DNA of 38,713 bases from Chara braunii (lineage: Eukaryota > Streptophyta > Charophyceae > Charales > Characeae), in contig BFEA01000085.1 of the NCBI GenBank assembly GCA_003427395.1, forward strand, positions 282,470-321,182. Reading direction: 5' to 3'. The position numbers and the translations under genes were made by a program. Positions 11,253 to 20,700 of this stretch are shown here, in pieces. A model generated the notes under the pieces. It did not search any database. It worked only from the letters and a program-made list of their open reading frames with translations, and was not told where the DNA came from. Each line of letters starts with the position of its first letter. Within the stretch, counting starts at the first letter, position 1.

Positions 11253-11574
11253 AGCTAGGACCGTTCGGATAGTCCCCATCTGGTTTCAGCGTTGTACAGT
11301 TGAACGGGATTATTTCTTTGAAAAAGGAAAAGGTGGAGCCAAGGCCGACGCTGGAGGATTTGTTTTCCTTTTTTTTTTCCATTTTGGAAAGTCCAAGCGA
11401 TAATCATGGGATACCAAGCACCATCACATATAACTTGAATGATGGTGTTCCATGGAGAGATCAAATCAAAGGGGGAGGGAGCTACTGGGAACACAACCAT
11501 AGGTCGCAAATGAAGGAGAGCAATTGTGGTGGGAGGGCGACAGAGCGGGTGGTACGCTTGGTTAGATCCATCCT

Positions 11575-11741
11575 ATTGATTGATTGACAGATTGATTGAT
11601 TGACCAGTTGGTCAGTGGATTAACGATTGGTTGATTGATTGATTGACCAGTTGGTCAGTGGATTAACGATTGGTTGATTGATTGATTGATTGACTGATTG
11701 ATTCGACTGATTTGATTTGATTGATTTGATTGATTGACAAG
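11575..11741. repeat. GATT tetranucleotide array with a 43-bp higher-order unit
   Basis: GATT repeats are interrupted twice by the same unit containing GACCAGTTGGTCAGTGGATT. The copies start at 11602 and 11645, a period of 43 bases, and each holds the near-palindrome GACCAGTTGGTC. The array degenerates into GATTT repeats on the right. Confidence 0.85.
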
Positions 11742-11783
11742 GGGAAAATGAGAAAAGAGGGATGATTATAGAGTGTGATTATT

Positions 11784-12273
11784 GTAATGACCCGCCAAAA
11801 CGCAGACTGAAAACATTGCTGATTTTTGGGTTTTGCCGCTCGAATGTATGCCTTGCTGAGATTCCCACGTTGCGCCGAGTTTTCTAGGTCTGTGTGTGTG
11901 TGCGCGCTTGCTGGCCCGTGTGCCTGTCTGAGCGCACGTCTGCCTAAGTATGTGTGTGGCCCAACGACACTTCTCTGTTGTGAGGCCCGCGGGGCCGCTA
12001 CTTACCTGTGGCCGTGACTTTGAGGGTTGCAGCAGGGAAAACACTAAAGTAGTGGGGAGTAGGCCCGTGACACTTAGGGCAGTGGGGGAAAAACACTCAA
12101 GTAGCAGGAAGGTCGGTACCACTCAAGTAGCGGTAGATGTGTCGGGAACTCAAGGTCGAGCAAAAGAAGATAAAAAGCTGACATTTTTAGATGCCAGGTA
12201 GCAGTCCGGTAGAGGTAGGTGGGTACCAGTCCAAGTAGCCTGAGTCTAGGGCCTGTGCGAACGATATCAGAGC
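11784..12273 (+). mobile_element. Possible LTR relic followed by a PBS-like site
   Basis: The stretch starts TGTAATGACCCGCC, a typical LTR-like 5' end, and is followed at 12262-12273 by CGATATCAGAGC, 10 of 12 bases identical to the plant initiator-Met primer site. Between them are a possible TATA-like GATAAAAAG (about 12169) and short degenerate repeats around 'CTCAAGTAGC' (12035-12135). No matching second LTR and no coding domain follow it. The call rests on three weak signals in the right order. Confidence 0.35.
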
Positions 12274-13414
12274 CTGCAATGATGTTTCCCTCCGAAAGCG
12301 AGAAGGTACCGGTTGCTTGGAGGTCACACGGCCTGGAAGTCACTGCCCAAGAGGCAAGTAGGCCGCTATATCTCCAGGTAGAGCGTTGGCTCTACCTCAT
12401 TTGCGGTATGCAAGTTTGGGCGTCATGCTGCTTGAGCGGGCGCTGGTTCTCAGAGCGCTGCCTAGGAGGAAGGAGGAGAGTTGGGCGCTTTGCCTGGCTA
12501 TGGCAAGCAGCCCAGCTTGGGGAGGAAGAAGAAGTGGGGAGAGTGGCGAGGTACCTACCTGGCTATGGTGGACACCATCTTCATCACCTTGTTAGGCGTT
12601 GCATTTGGAAGGCCCCTGTTGGGGTAGTGTCGCACCAAGGAAGCTTTGAGGCTGAGTCAGGCATGGCGTCCTGAAGAGCAGTGGCTATAGCTGCTTTGCG
12701 TTGTCTTTTGCGCAGGAGGGCAGAGCCCTTAGCAGTCCGCCATTGCCTGAGCTTGTGTGAGAAAGAAAAAGATGGAGGCCATGGATATGGTGGACCTCTT
12801 GTTAAGCTGGCAGTAAAGAGGGAACTTCAGATATTGATTCTGGTTCAACCACTCATTGTTATTATTATTTGGGAGAAGAATAAGATTGGCGGAGACGAGG
12901 AGGAGGAGGAAAGTGGAGAGAGAAGGGGGATTTGTCATTGGTCTTGCTGGTATACATCTTCTGCTTCTTCTTTCTTCTTTCTTGTTTCTTCTTCCTCCTC
13001 CTCCTCCTTTGGTCTTGATCTCCTTGCAAGTGTTTTCATTCCTTTTGCAATTGGGTGGCATTGTCTTTCGTTGTGAATTTGCACTTCGAAAATAGTCAGG
13101 CTCGGTGAGAGAAAAGATGATTACTTACGCACACCTTCCAGACTAACCTCCATGATCCGATGAGCAATCGTGGATGCATGTGGAGGCATTCTCACAGTAG
13201 CACGTTTTCGCCTGAGCTCTGGCCAGACGTTCGGCTATATGCATCCTTTGCAGGTCGTAATTGTGGCCAGATGCATCCAGAAGAGTGCTAGTGTGAGTAT
13301 GGTTTCTCTCTTTACTAATTAGCCAAAACAGATTAGTCTGGGCTTGGATTGATCCCCGAAGTGGATGGGAATCAAACCCTTTTTAAAAAGAGAGAGGGAG
13401 AGAGGAAGGGAGAG
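12274..13414. other. Stretch without recognisable gene
   Basis: Open frames here (for example 12219-12674) have no recognisable motif. A CT-rich block lies at 12955-13010. If 11784-12273 is an LTR with primer site, this would be the start of its internal region, but no gag-like sequence is visible. Confidence 0.5.
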
Positions 13415-13443
13415 AGAGACAGACAGACAGACAAACAGAAAGA

Positions 13444-13513
<70 letters not shown>

Positions 13514-13525
13514 AGAAAGAGCGAG
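13415..13525. repeat. Compound microsatellite ACAG-GT-GA
   Basis: AGACAG units are followed by about 26 GT dinucleotides (13446-13498) and then GA repeats. The GT run is perfect and long. Confidence 0.95.
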
Positions 13526-13603
13526 ATCAAACTAGTCCCACCCAGAGAAAGGTGCCATCCAACTGGATATGGATGCAGGGGAATCAGGCATAGATAGCCT
13601 TTC

Positions 13604-13881
13604 GTGTTTGGTTCGACCGGCATGAGAAATCGACAAGTACGTGTAGGGGCATTGACAATAATTTTTACCAGGGGTCCAACGGCTAGAAATGCAGAGGCAT
13701 ATGTACAAGTGGCACGGGGCCCGGTGCGGGTATATGTGAAAGATGGCACGTCCAATTGGCGAGTGGGATATTTCACAAAGTTCCATGACTGTCGTGGTGA
13801 CATTTTGCCATACCCATGCCCTTTAGGGATATATGACGAAATAGCCCAACTTTCAGGGGCATATCAACAATTTCCACCAAT
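13604..13881 (+). pseudogene. Unidentified stop-free stretch cut off by element B
   Basis: A frame with no stop codon for 92 codons ends at the first base of element B's 5' LTR (13882). It begins at a GTG; the first ATG is at 13622. Composition is protein-like: GALTIIFTRGPTARNAEAYV, then RVYVKDGTSNWRVGYFTKF and HDCRGDILPYPCPLGIYDEI. I do not recognise the family. Such a length without stops would be unusual by chance, so it may be the remnant of a host exon or older element interrupted by B. The matching continuation should start at 37985, but sequence there is short of open frame and nothing obviously continues it. Confidence 0.35.
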
Positions 13882-14407
13882 TGCAATAACCCATGCTATA
13901 TGTCTCGTCGAAAAACTGAGGGCCAACTCAGTTGCCCTCAGCCCAGGTCGAAAAAGGGGCAAAAGGACCCCGCACGACGACTCAGGGCCTGAACGTGTGG
14001 CAGTTGCCTTTGGTCACCTATCGAGATCCCAACAGTCCAAGTCCAAAGGTACCTAGCCCAGGCCGCTGCTCAAGCACACACTTGGTTGTATGCAGGTACC
14101 CAGACAGCATCAGGTCCAAGGGAGAAGTCTGCAATCCGGGCCCTCAGCTACGAGTCAATTTGGACAACTGTGGGGAAAACACCCGAGGCCAGACAACCTC
14201 GACAATTGCTACTTAAGGCCGGCCTCGAGTGAGTCAAGCATTCAGTCTTGCTATGCTGCTTTTAACGCTGGCTCGTTTGTGACTAGACGCTGGCATTATG
14301 CTGGCTCGATGCTGGCAAGACGTTGGTTGTGCACTAGCGTTGCGGACGACGGCACGAGGTGGAGACAGCATGTTGGCGCTTTTTGCATTGTGCGCCATGC
14401 TTGCTGG

Positions 14408-14797
14408 GATTGTATGTTGATGTGGCGTTACCTCTGGTCTACATTGCATGCTGATGTGGCACTACCTCTGGTCTACATTGCATGCTGATGTGGCGCTACC
14501 ACTGGTCTACATTGCATGGTGATGTGGCGCTACCTCTGGTCTACATTGCATCGTGATGTGGTGCTACCTCTAGTCTATACATCGCATGCTGATGTGGCGC
14601 TACCTCTGGTCTAAATTGCGTGCTGATGTGGCGCTACCTCTGGTCTACATTGCATGCTGATGTGGTGCTACCTCTGGTCTACATTGCATGCTGATGGCCA
14701 AACCTTTGGTCTACATCGCACGCTGACGTGGTGCTACCTTTGGTTCATATTGCTGATGTGGCGCTGCCACTGGTCTCCATTGATGATGTGGCATATG
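14408..14797 (+). repeat. 34-bp minisatellite inside the 5' LTR of element B (about 11 units)
   Basis: About eleven tandem units have consensus start TGCTGATGTGGCGCTACCTC followed by TGGTCTACATTGCA. Units vary by single bases; the ninth to eleventh are degenerate and slightly shorter. The array ends in TGATGTGGCATATGCCACC, which contains the inverted repeat GTGGCATATGCCAC. The 3' LTR has about seven units of the same array. Confidence 0.93.
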
Positions 14798-14995
14798 CCA
14801 CCTGTTTTGACTATTGACGTGGCATTGTCCACGCTGTCTACATGAGCTGACTGGTTGCAAGGAGGAGGAAGATCGAGATCTGTGGATGAAGGAGGTCGGG
14901 TACTCACCTGAGGTTGACGTCGTCACTGGAATCTGTTATGTCTTCATGGTCTTCACGAGATTAAGTGTCACGTGGCACTAGTGTGTGTGATCAAG

Positions 14996-15001
14996 AATAA
15001 A
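14996..15001 (+). promoter_or_regulatory. Poly(A) signal in element B 5' LTR
   Basis: AATAAA about 235 bases before the LTR end, kept at the corresponding place in the 3' LTR (37742-37747). A role in transcript 3'-end formation is inferred from sequence alone. Confidence 0.45.
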
Positions 15002-15239
15002 CTTATTATCATTGTTGACGTGGAGAGGGAAGAAGCCCGGAGAAGGAGAGGGCCCGAAGGGATTATTATGTGTGATCTTTCATCTTTTCCTTTGTCTATT
15101 CCCCCCCCACTCTCTTCTTTGATGGTCATGAGATCATGTTTGAGATATCACTTCACGATTTGGAGACTTTGATGCAAATAATGAGACTACTGATGTCTGA
15201 CGACTTCTAAGTATCTACCAGACTGGGTTATTTACAATT

Positions 15240-15251
15240 TGGTATCAGAGC
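15240..15251 (+). other. Primer-binding site of element B (initiator tRNA-Met type)
   Basis: TGGTATCAGAGC, three bases after the 5' LTR end. This is the common plant LTR-retrotransposon primer site, complementary to the 3' end of initiator tRNA-Met. It fixes the orientation of element B and the LTR boundary. Confidence 0.92.
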
Positions 15252-15469
15252 AACTCTTTCATCGCAATCTACTGTCTACTGTCAGGTGCTGACGTTGCAC
15301 CCAGGTAAGTGGGAGGTGCCGCATGTGCAAAACACAACGCGTTTATTAATGCGCGTTATATATACCGCAAGTCTAGACATTGTAGTATTGCATGTGCGAG
15401 CAGCTGTCCCTTGAAGATGATGATGTGGCTACACTGAAGATTTCAAGATGTCACCAAGAGCTTCGTTGG

Positions 15470-15735
15470 CAATGTGCTGACGTGGCGCTGGTGCAGAGTG
15501 AGATTGGTACCGCTGATGTGGCACATTGTTTATGTGGCATGCAGGGCATGGTCTGACGTGGCACGTACCTGTGTTACTATTGCTTGTTGTTGATGTACTA
15601 ACATGGTATGCTGGTGTTGAGTGTATGGTAGACCTGCATTGTTGACGTGGCATCCCTCCTAGTAAATCTTTCGGGTCCTTGTTGCTGACGTGGCAAAAGT
15701 GCTGCGTTGGCATGCCAGATGTGACACGTGGGATG
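15470..15735 (+). repeat. Element B leader with dispersed TGACGTGGC motifs
   Basis: Between primer site and gag, TGACGTGGC or its variants recur at irregular 40-90 base spacing (about 15478, 15554, 15644, 15686). It is the same core as in the LTR minisatellite, where it mostly reads GATGTGGC. No coding frame is recognisable in this part of the leader (15252-16674). Confidence 0.7.
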
Positions 15736-15878
15736 CAAAGACTGTGCACTTGTTGTTGAGGGTCACATTGTTTCTGCAGATGATAAAGTAGAAGCTAACC
15801 ATTGATTCCCTGTTATCTGTTTTGTGGATGTTGTGTGTACTCACAAGTGTGTTGTTGTCTTGATCACACTGGTCGTGG

Positions 15879-16357
15879 TTGCGGTACCTGTAGCTGTAGG
15901 ACGTCNNNNNNNNNNNNNNNNNNNNNNNNNNNNNNNNNNNNNNNNNNNNNNNNNNNNNNNNNNNNNNNNNNNNNNNNNNNNNNNNNNNNNNNNNNNNNNN
16001 NNNNNNNNNNNNNNNNNNNNNNNNNNNNNNNNNNNNNNNNNNNNNNNNNNNNNNNNNNNNNNNNNNNNNNNNNNNNNNNNNNNNNNNNNNNNNNNNNNNN
16101 NNNNNNNNNNNNNNNNNNNNNNNNNNNNNNNNNNNNNNNNNNNNNNNNNNNNNNNNNNNNNNNNNNNNNNNNNNNNNNNNNNNNNNNNNNNNNNNNNNNN
16201 NNNNNNNNNNNNNNNNNNNNNNNNNNNNNNNNNNNNNNNNNNNNNNNNNNNNNNNNNNNNNNNNNNNNNNNNNNNNNNNNNNNNNNNNNNNNNNNNNNNN
16301 NNNNNNNNNNNNNNNNNNNNNNNNNNNNNNTTGCGGTACCTGTAGCTGTAGGACGTC
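15879..16357. other. Assembly gap (425 N) with identical 27-bp flanks
   Basis: Ns fill 15906-16330. The 27 bases before the gap (15879-15905) are identical to the 27 bases after it (16331-16357). The flanking contigs may therefore simply overlap, or the gap may lie within a tandem repeat. The gap size should not be trusted. Confidence 0.95.
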
Positions 16358-16504
16358 ATCACATAGGCAACAAAGTTAGGACTTAAGGAAGTAATTGATT
16401 ACCTACTTCTTTGTATTTGTCTTGCTTAGGACGTCATCACATAGGAAACAAAGTTAGGACTTAGGAAGTAATTGATTACCTGCTTCTTTGTATTTGTCTA
16501 CTTA
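16349..16504 (+). repeat. 78-bp tandem duplication in element B leader
   Basis: A unit starting TAGGACGTCATCACATAGG occurs at 16349 and 16427, with a period of 78 bases and few differences. It lies right beside the assembly gap and shares GGACGTC with the gap flank, so the gap may hide more copies. Confidence 0.9.
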
Positions 16505-16608
16505 CTTCTTGTTGTAGAAGTTGCGTGTGTCGCGGAATTTATTCTTGTCTTTTGATTTTATTTATTGTGCGGCATCTATACATGTGGAAAAATGAACTCC
16601 CTCTGGAA

Positions 16609-17878
16609 ATGTTTGCGTGCCTCTATCTTGCACGGTTTATTCCTCTTTTTTTCTTTCATATTCCTCTCATAGTCTATGTCGATGAAGAAGGGCGAGGATT
16701 AAGGACTCGTGGGCAAATAGATGCGAGAAAGAAGACTTTGATTGGCCTTCTCCATCAGTTTCTTGGTGAGGTACACAGTGCTGGTTCAAAGATTGAACAG
16801 CAAATCCATGGCCAGTTCAATCTGCAAGCTGCAGAAAGTGATCTGCAAGCCGCGGATACTGACGTTGAATCGATAGAGACCGGTAAGAAGGTCGAGGACC
16901 TCATAAGGCAAGGACGAATAGTCCTTGACCGGTATATCGCCGAGGGATTTGCCAAGATAGAACATGAAAGAAAGAAGAGAATAGAAGAAGAGAAGGGAAA
17001 GGTAGAGTTACAACCGTCTGTTGAAATGATGGAGGAAAATGTCAAACAACTAAAAAACACTTTGAGAGAAAAAAAGAGAAAGATCGAGGAGTTCCGAAGA
17101 ATACAAGAAGCGCAGGAAGAAGAAGAACGAATGATAAATGAATTACGACAAAGCTTTCATTATGAGGAAGCAGGCAGCGAGCTTGCAACCATCCTTCAAT
17201 CAATTATGATAGTAACACTGCCTCGTTAGACACAGTGACCAGACTCTTGAAAGGAAAGGTAGGACTTGAGGAGGCGACCAGGAGGAGGATAGTAAAGAAG
17301 GAACCCCAAAAGAAGTTATTGAAGGATGCCATGAAGCAAGCTACGCCAAACAAAGATGAAGGTTCCAAAAAGGAACCTGAGAGATCGGCCGAGAATAAAG
17401 AAGAACCCAACAAGAAAGAGGAACCGGTCAAAGAAGCGGAGAAGCCGAAAAAGAAAGAAAAAGTCGAAATGAAATTGTCATTTACGTATAACAACAACAA
17501 TAAAAATTTGTTGTTATTGATTGCTGAAATCCAGACTTATTGTAGCACCGCACCCGTTGAGCCTGAAAGTAAGGTTGCTTTCTCTACGTCTTGTCTCTCG
17601 GCGGAGTAGCCAAGGAATGGGTGTTGGTCGAAGCCAATGCTGCTGGTTTGGAGGATATCGATGAGTGGGCTGAGACCCTTGATCTCAAGCAGTTTCTCCA
17701 AAAGATCAATGAGAGATTTCTTGACAAGACGACGGCCGATAAGGCCTTTGACGAACTTACCACGATCGTCCAGAAACATTGGACTTCTGTGGACGTATTG
17801 TCACGTGAAGTTGATCGTCTTTTAGAGGTACCAGGGTTGAACCTACAGCACAACAAGGTTATGTATATATATTCACGT
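16609..17878 (+). pseudogene. gag: Element B gag, N-terminal and core part (two frameshifts, cut by insertion C)
   Basis: An open frame to 17229 carries a long, highly charged alpha-helical, probably coiled-coil region (IEHERKKRIEEEKGKVELQP and REKKRKIEEFRRIQEAQEEE). The frame then shifts near 17206 into a Lys/Glu-rich linker (17235-17590), and again near 17596 into the Retrotrans_gag core (GGVAKEWVLVEANAAGL, FLQKINERFLDKTTADKAFD, LLEVPGLNLQ). The start is uncertain: ATGs at 16579 and 16609 precede the charged region, which itself begins near 16680. The protein stops at YIYSR (17878), where insertion C begins, and resumes at 24113. Confidence 0.8.
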
Positions 17879-18345
17879 TGTCGAGCACATCGGTCAGGCA
17901 CAACACAAAGCAGCGCGGGACCCTCCTGGTCGCGTCACGCAGGAGTTGGTCTTAATCCTCGTCGCAAAATGCATATGGAGCTTCCACAAGCCGCTCCTGC
18001 CGAGTCCGCCAGCCAGACCTCTCGCGAGCCCCTACGACAGGATAGGGCCTACGCGAGGCACAACTTACCTCCACCTTACGGGAGTTGCCACCTCCCTTTT
18101 GTGGGCGCATCCCTGCCGAGCTACAAGTCCACTGTACGAAAGCTAATCAGTTGCAATCGAAGAGGTGGACCAGCCGAGGGCGTTTCTCGTTCGTTGTAGC
18201 ATAGGGGGTACGCGCGGTAATTACGCCTCTATCGGACCCGCACGTGAATCGACATCTTGGGGGCTTGAGGTCCCAAGCGCGACTCATCGCCGGTCGGCTA
18301 GGACGCATCCCACACTTCACGTGCACACTACTCTAAAGAACATTA

Positions 18346-18365
18346 AAAAAAAAAAAAAAAAAAAA
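18346..18365 (+). repeat. A20 tract followed by CATACA repeats in insertion C
   Basis: Twenty A residues, then ACATACAC/ATACAT repeats to about 18391. It could mark an old retrotransposed 3' end; no target duplication is recognised. Confidence 0.7.
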
Positions 18366-19669
18366 CATACACACATACACATACATATACAAAATGACAC
18401 GAAATAAACAACGCGACAACACTCCTAATCCCTTAGTAGCCATTCCATAACTTTCCGACGTGGAAATCGGTTAGGCGTCATGCGCGAGACTTAGTATAAA
18501 ACCGCGCTGACGCAGGGCTAACTCATATCGACTCGCAATGCAAGCGTAAGCAAGCGGTCGCAATGATGGCGTACTATGTAGTACCCATACTCATGCGGTC
18601 CTCGTTAATCTTGAGGGTCCTGTTCGACACTAAAGTGTCCGCTGACACGCGCCTTGAGGAAATAATCTCTCGACGCTAGACAACCGCCAAGTGCGGTTGA
18701 GAACCACACCCTCTTCTGCACCCTGCGGAGAGTGGGTGGTACACATGTTCATACCTGTGGTGGCAATCGTCTCTTATTGCCCTGGAGACCAACTCCTTCA
18801 TCTAGGGTTTGGAAAAAAGTCAAGGGGTTTGACTTTGACGGTTGCCACGGACTACAACATCCAACTATAAAAACCTCTAAAAAGCAAAGGCTAAAAAAAG
18901 GATGCCCCTTTCCTTTCGAAAACAAAATCTGTTTAACCCTTTCACGCGGTGACAGCAGGTCACGTGAAAACACCCAAGACATATGTATTTATATACATAT
19001 ATAAAGGGTTATAATTATGTGACGATCACTTCTCACAATCACAATGAGACTCTTCTCAGCCATATATATGTATATGATCGCAGGCAGTCAAATCCAAAGT
19101 CCGAAACACCGAACATACCTGCAATCACATCAAAGATTCAACCAAAAGCCCATGCACTACACGGGGTCAACTTCAACCATTCTCTGCGCTCACACCCCTT
19201 GCTTTAGCCACACAAACCTCAACCTTAGTGCACCCTTCCAACAATAAAATACTCAGTATCTTCGTTAAATGACCATTCAATAAAATCCGGGTAAAAACAC
19301 AATGAAACATTTCAAACCACATAGCCAAAGCCTTTAAGTTGAGTCGCAAGAGTGTATTGGAGTTGAATCGTATATCGACGATCGGCAACCGACATATTAT
19401 CAGTGATAACAGAAGATGATCCTTGTAGGATCAAGTTGAATCTAACCCAAATCCTTAATCAATCGATCCGGAAGACCTGTAACACAAGACAGGTCAATCC
19501 CCAAGCTAAAATCATAAGTATATGGAGAATACAGCTCCATAACACATTCTTACCCAAAATCCTTCTACAAGCTAAGCCCGCCTCTAAGCCAGTGCCCGAA
19601 GAAAGGTAGACCCTGACAGAGTCTCCTCTATATAGAGTGGATTGCCAGAATCACCACCTGTCGAAATAT
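18366..19669. other. Non-coding part of insertion C
   Basis: No convincing frame. Small features are a TATA-like TAGTATAAAACC near 18492 and a perfect 7-base stem (CAACCGC / GCGGTTG) at about 18681-18699. The left part of C (17879-18345) also lacks a recognisable gene: the gag-frame continuation across the junction is fortuitous. Confidence 0.5.
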
Positions 19670-19970
19670 AACCTAACTCTTCTTATTTTAAGAAAATTTC
19701 AGCAACGCTTCCCGTAGGAAAAGTGCCTTTTCATAATCTAAAATGACTTTTGACTTCTCAAGGCTCAATTTTGTCTAACTCCCTCATTTAGCAAAAATTT
19801 GGGTAACACTCCCTTTAAAAAAAAAGGTTTTCCATATTTTTACTAAGCCAAAAAAAAAAAAACTGGATCCTGAAAAAAACAAAATCTGACTAACTCCTTG
19901 GTTTTGTAGAAATTTCAGCAGCGCTTCCCGTACAGAAAGTGGCTTACCAAAATTTATACAAGACCAAGTA
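19670..19970 (+). repeat. Three about 105-bp degenerate tandem units in insertion C
   Basis: Each unit runs from CTAACTC through an AAATTTCAGCARCGCTTCCC core to a GTGSC end. The cores start at 19694, 19795 and 19910. The middle copy is the most diverged (AAATTTGGGTAACACTCCC). The core resembles the AATTTTCGGCAGCATTTCCC motif of element D in reverse orientation. Confidence 0.75.
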
Positions 19971-20179
19971 CAACTCCTATGGCGCTAGCACGTGGCGAGC
20001 ATCTAAAACAACTACCTATCAAACAGAAACTCTGACCAAGCAGTAATCTCACTCAGTCACATGCAAGGCCAAACCACAAGGAGTAAGTACTCTCACCATC
20101 CCCAAGTCAAAATCCTCATAGAGAATTCATGAATCTTTCAGATGATTTAACCCTTATACCCAACTTACATATGGCGTAG

Positions 20180-20700
20180 TGCTAGACCATTCGGCATGGA
20201 AACAATGTCCAACGTGCCTCAAGATATACACGAACAGGTTGCACTACAACTTCTCTTCTCTTTGGGCATTTGACCAGACCAGGGGACTGAACCATTAGGC
20301 TTGGAGACAACGTTCAACTTGCCTAGACTACTTCCAATTATACTTTGTAGTTTTCCTTCTCTTCTTAGTGATATGGCTTAGTGTTGGACCATTCGGCTTG
20401 GAAACAATGCCCAGCTGCCAGTTCACATGCAAATATAAGTAAAGTACTATCTTTTATACTCAGTTTATACTTATGTGCGTGGTTTTCAGGCTAAACCATT
20501 CAGCTTAGAAACAATGCTCAGCCTTAGACCAAAATCCTCCCTCACAACAAAACAAGAAAACCCTTCACATCAGGCAAACCCTCAGAAAATAAACATAGCA
20601 ACCAGGTCATTCAACTTAGAAACAATGCCTGGCCCCTAAAAAAACAGCCAAATAAACACAGCCCTGGACCATTCAGCTTAGACACAATGCCCAGTCCTTG
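20180..20700 (+). repeat. Six copies of an ACCATTCRGCTTRGAAACAA motif in insertion C
   Basis: The motif, followed by TGCCCAG or similar, recurs near 20185, 20290, 20387, 20495, 20604 and 20666. Spacing is about 100 bases for the first five and about 60 for the last. The sequence between copies is not conserved. I do not recognise the repeat. Confidence 0.8.

Larger units (their letters stand above)
8421..11783. other. Stretch without recognisable gene
   Basis: No open frame here has recognisable motifs. Longer frames (for example 9103-9570 and 9595-10023) run through purine-rich or pyrimidine-rich sequence and look fortuitous. The stretch holds a GA-rich tract (about 9118-9215), a pyrimidine-rich tract (about 10686-10930), a TG/GA microsatellite (11191-11252) and a GATT array (11575-11741), listed separately where well defined. 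Element A's 5' LTR should lie at the left edge but cannot be delimited. Confidence 0.6.
13882..15236 (+). repeat. 5' LTR of element B
   Basis: It begins TGCAATAACCC and ends GGGTTATTTACA, imperfect inverted termini with the TG...CA rule. It is directly repeated at 36786-37984. The LTR contains a 34-bp minisatellite (about 14408-14797) and an AATAAA poly(A) signal at 14996-15001. It is 156 bases longer than the 3' copy, mainly because of extra minisatellite units. A primer site follows after three bases. Confidence 0.93.

Noticed and set aside
12219-12674. 151-codon plus-strand frame
   Set aside because: No recognisable motif, and the opposite strand is equally open in part; probably fortuitous.
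14408-14797. CRISPR-like array
   Set aside because: The 34-bp units are contiguous, with no unique spacers, and lie inside an LTR of a eukaryotic retrotransposon. It is a minisatellite.
15802-16386. Open frames of 170-190 codons on both strands
   Set aside because: They exist only because the N gap contains no stop codons; the real flanks are short.
17591-18199. Single 202-codon protein
   Set aside because: Its first half is gag core; after 17878 the frame runs by chance into insertion C, so it is not one gene.
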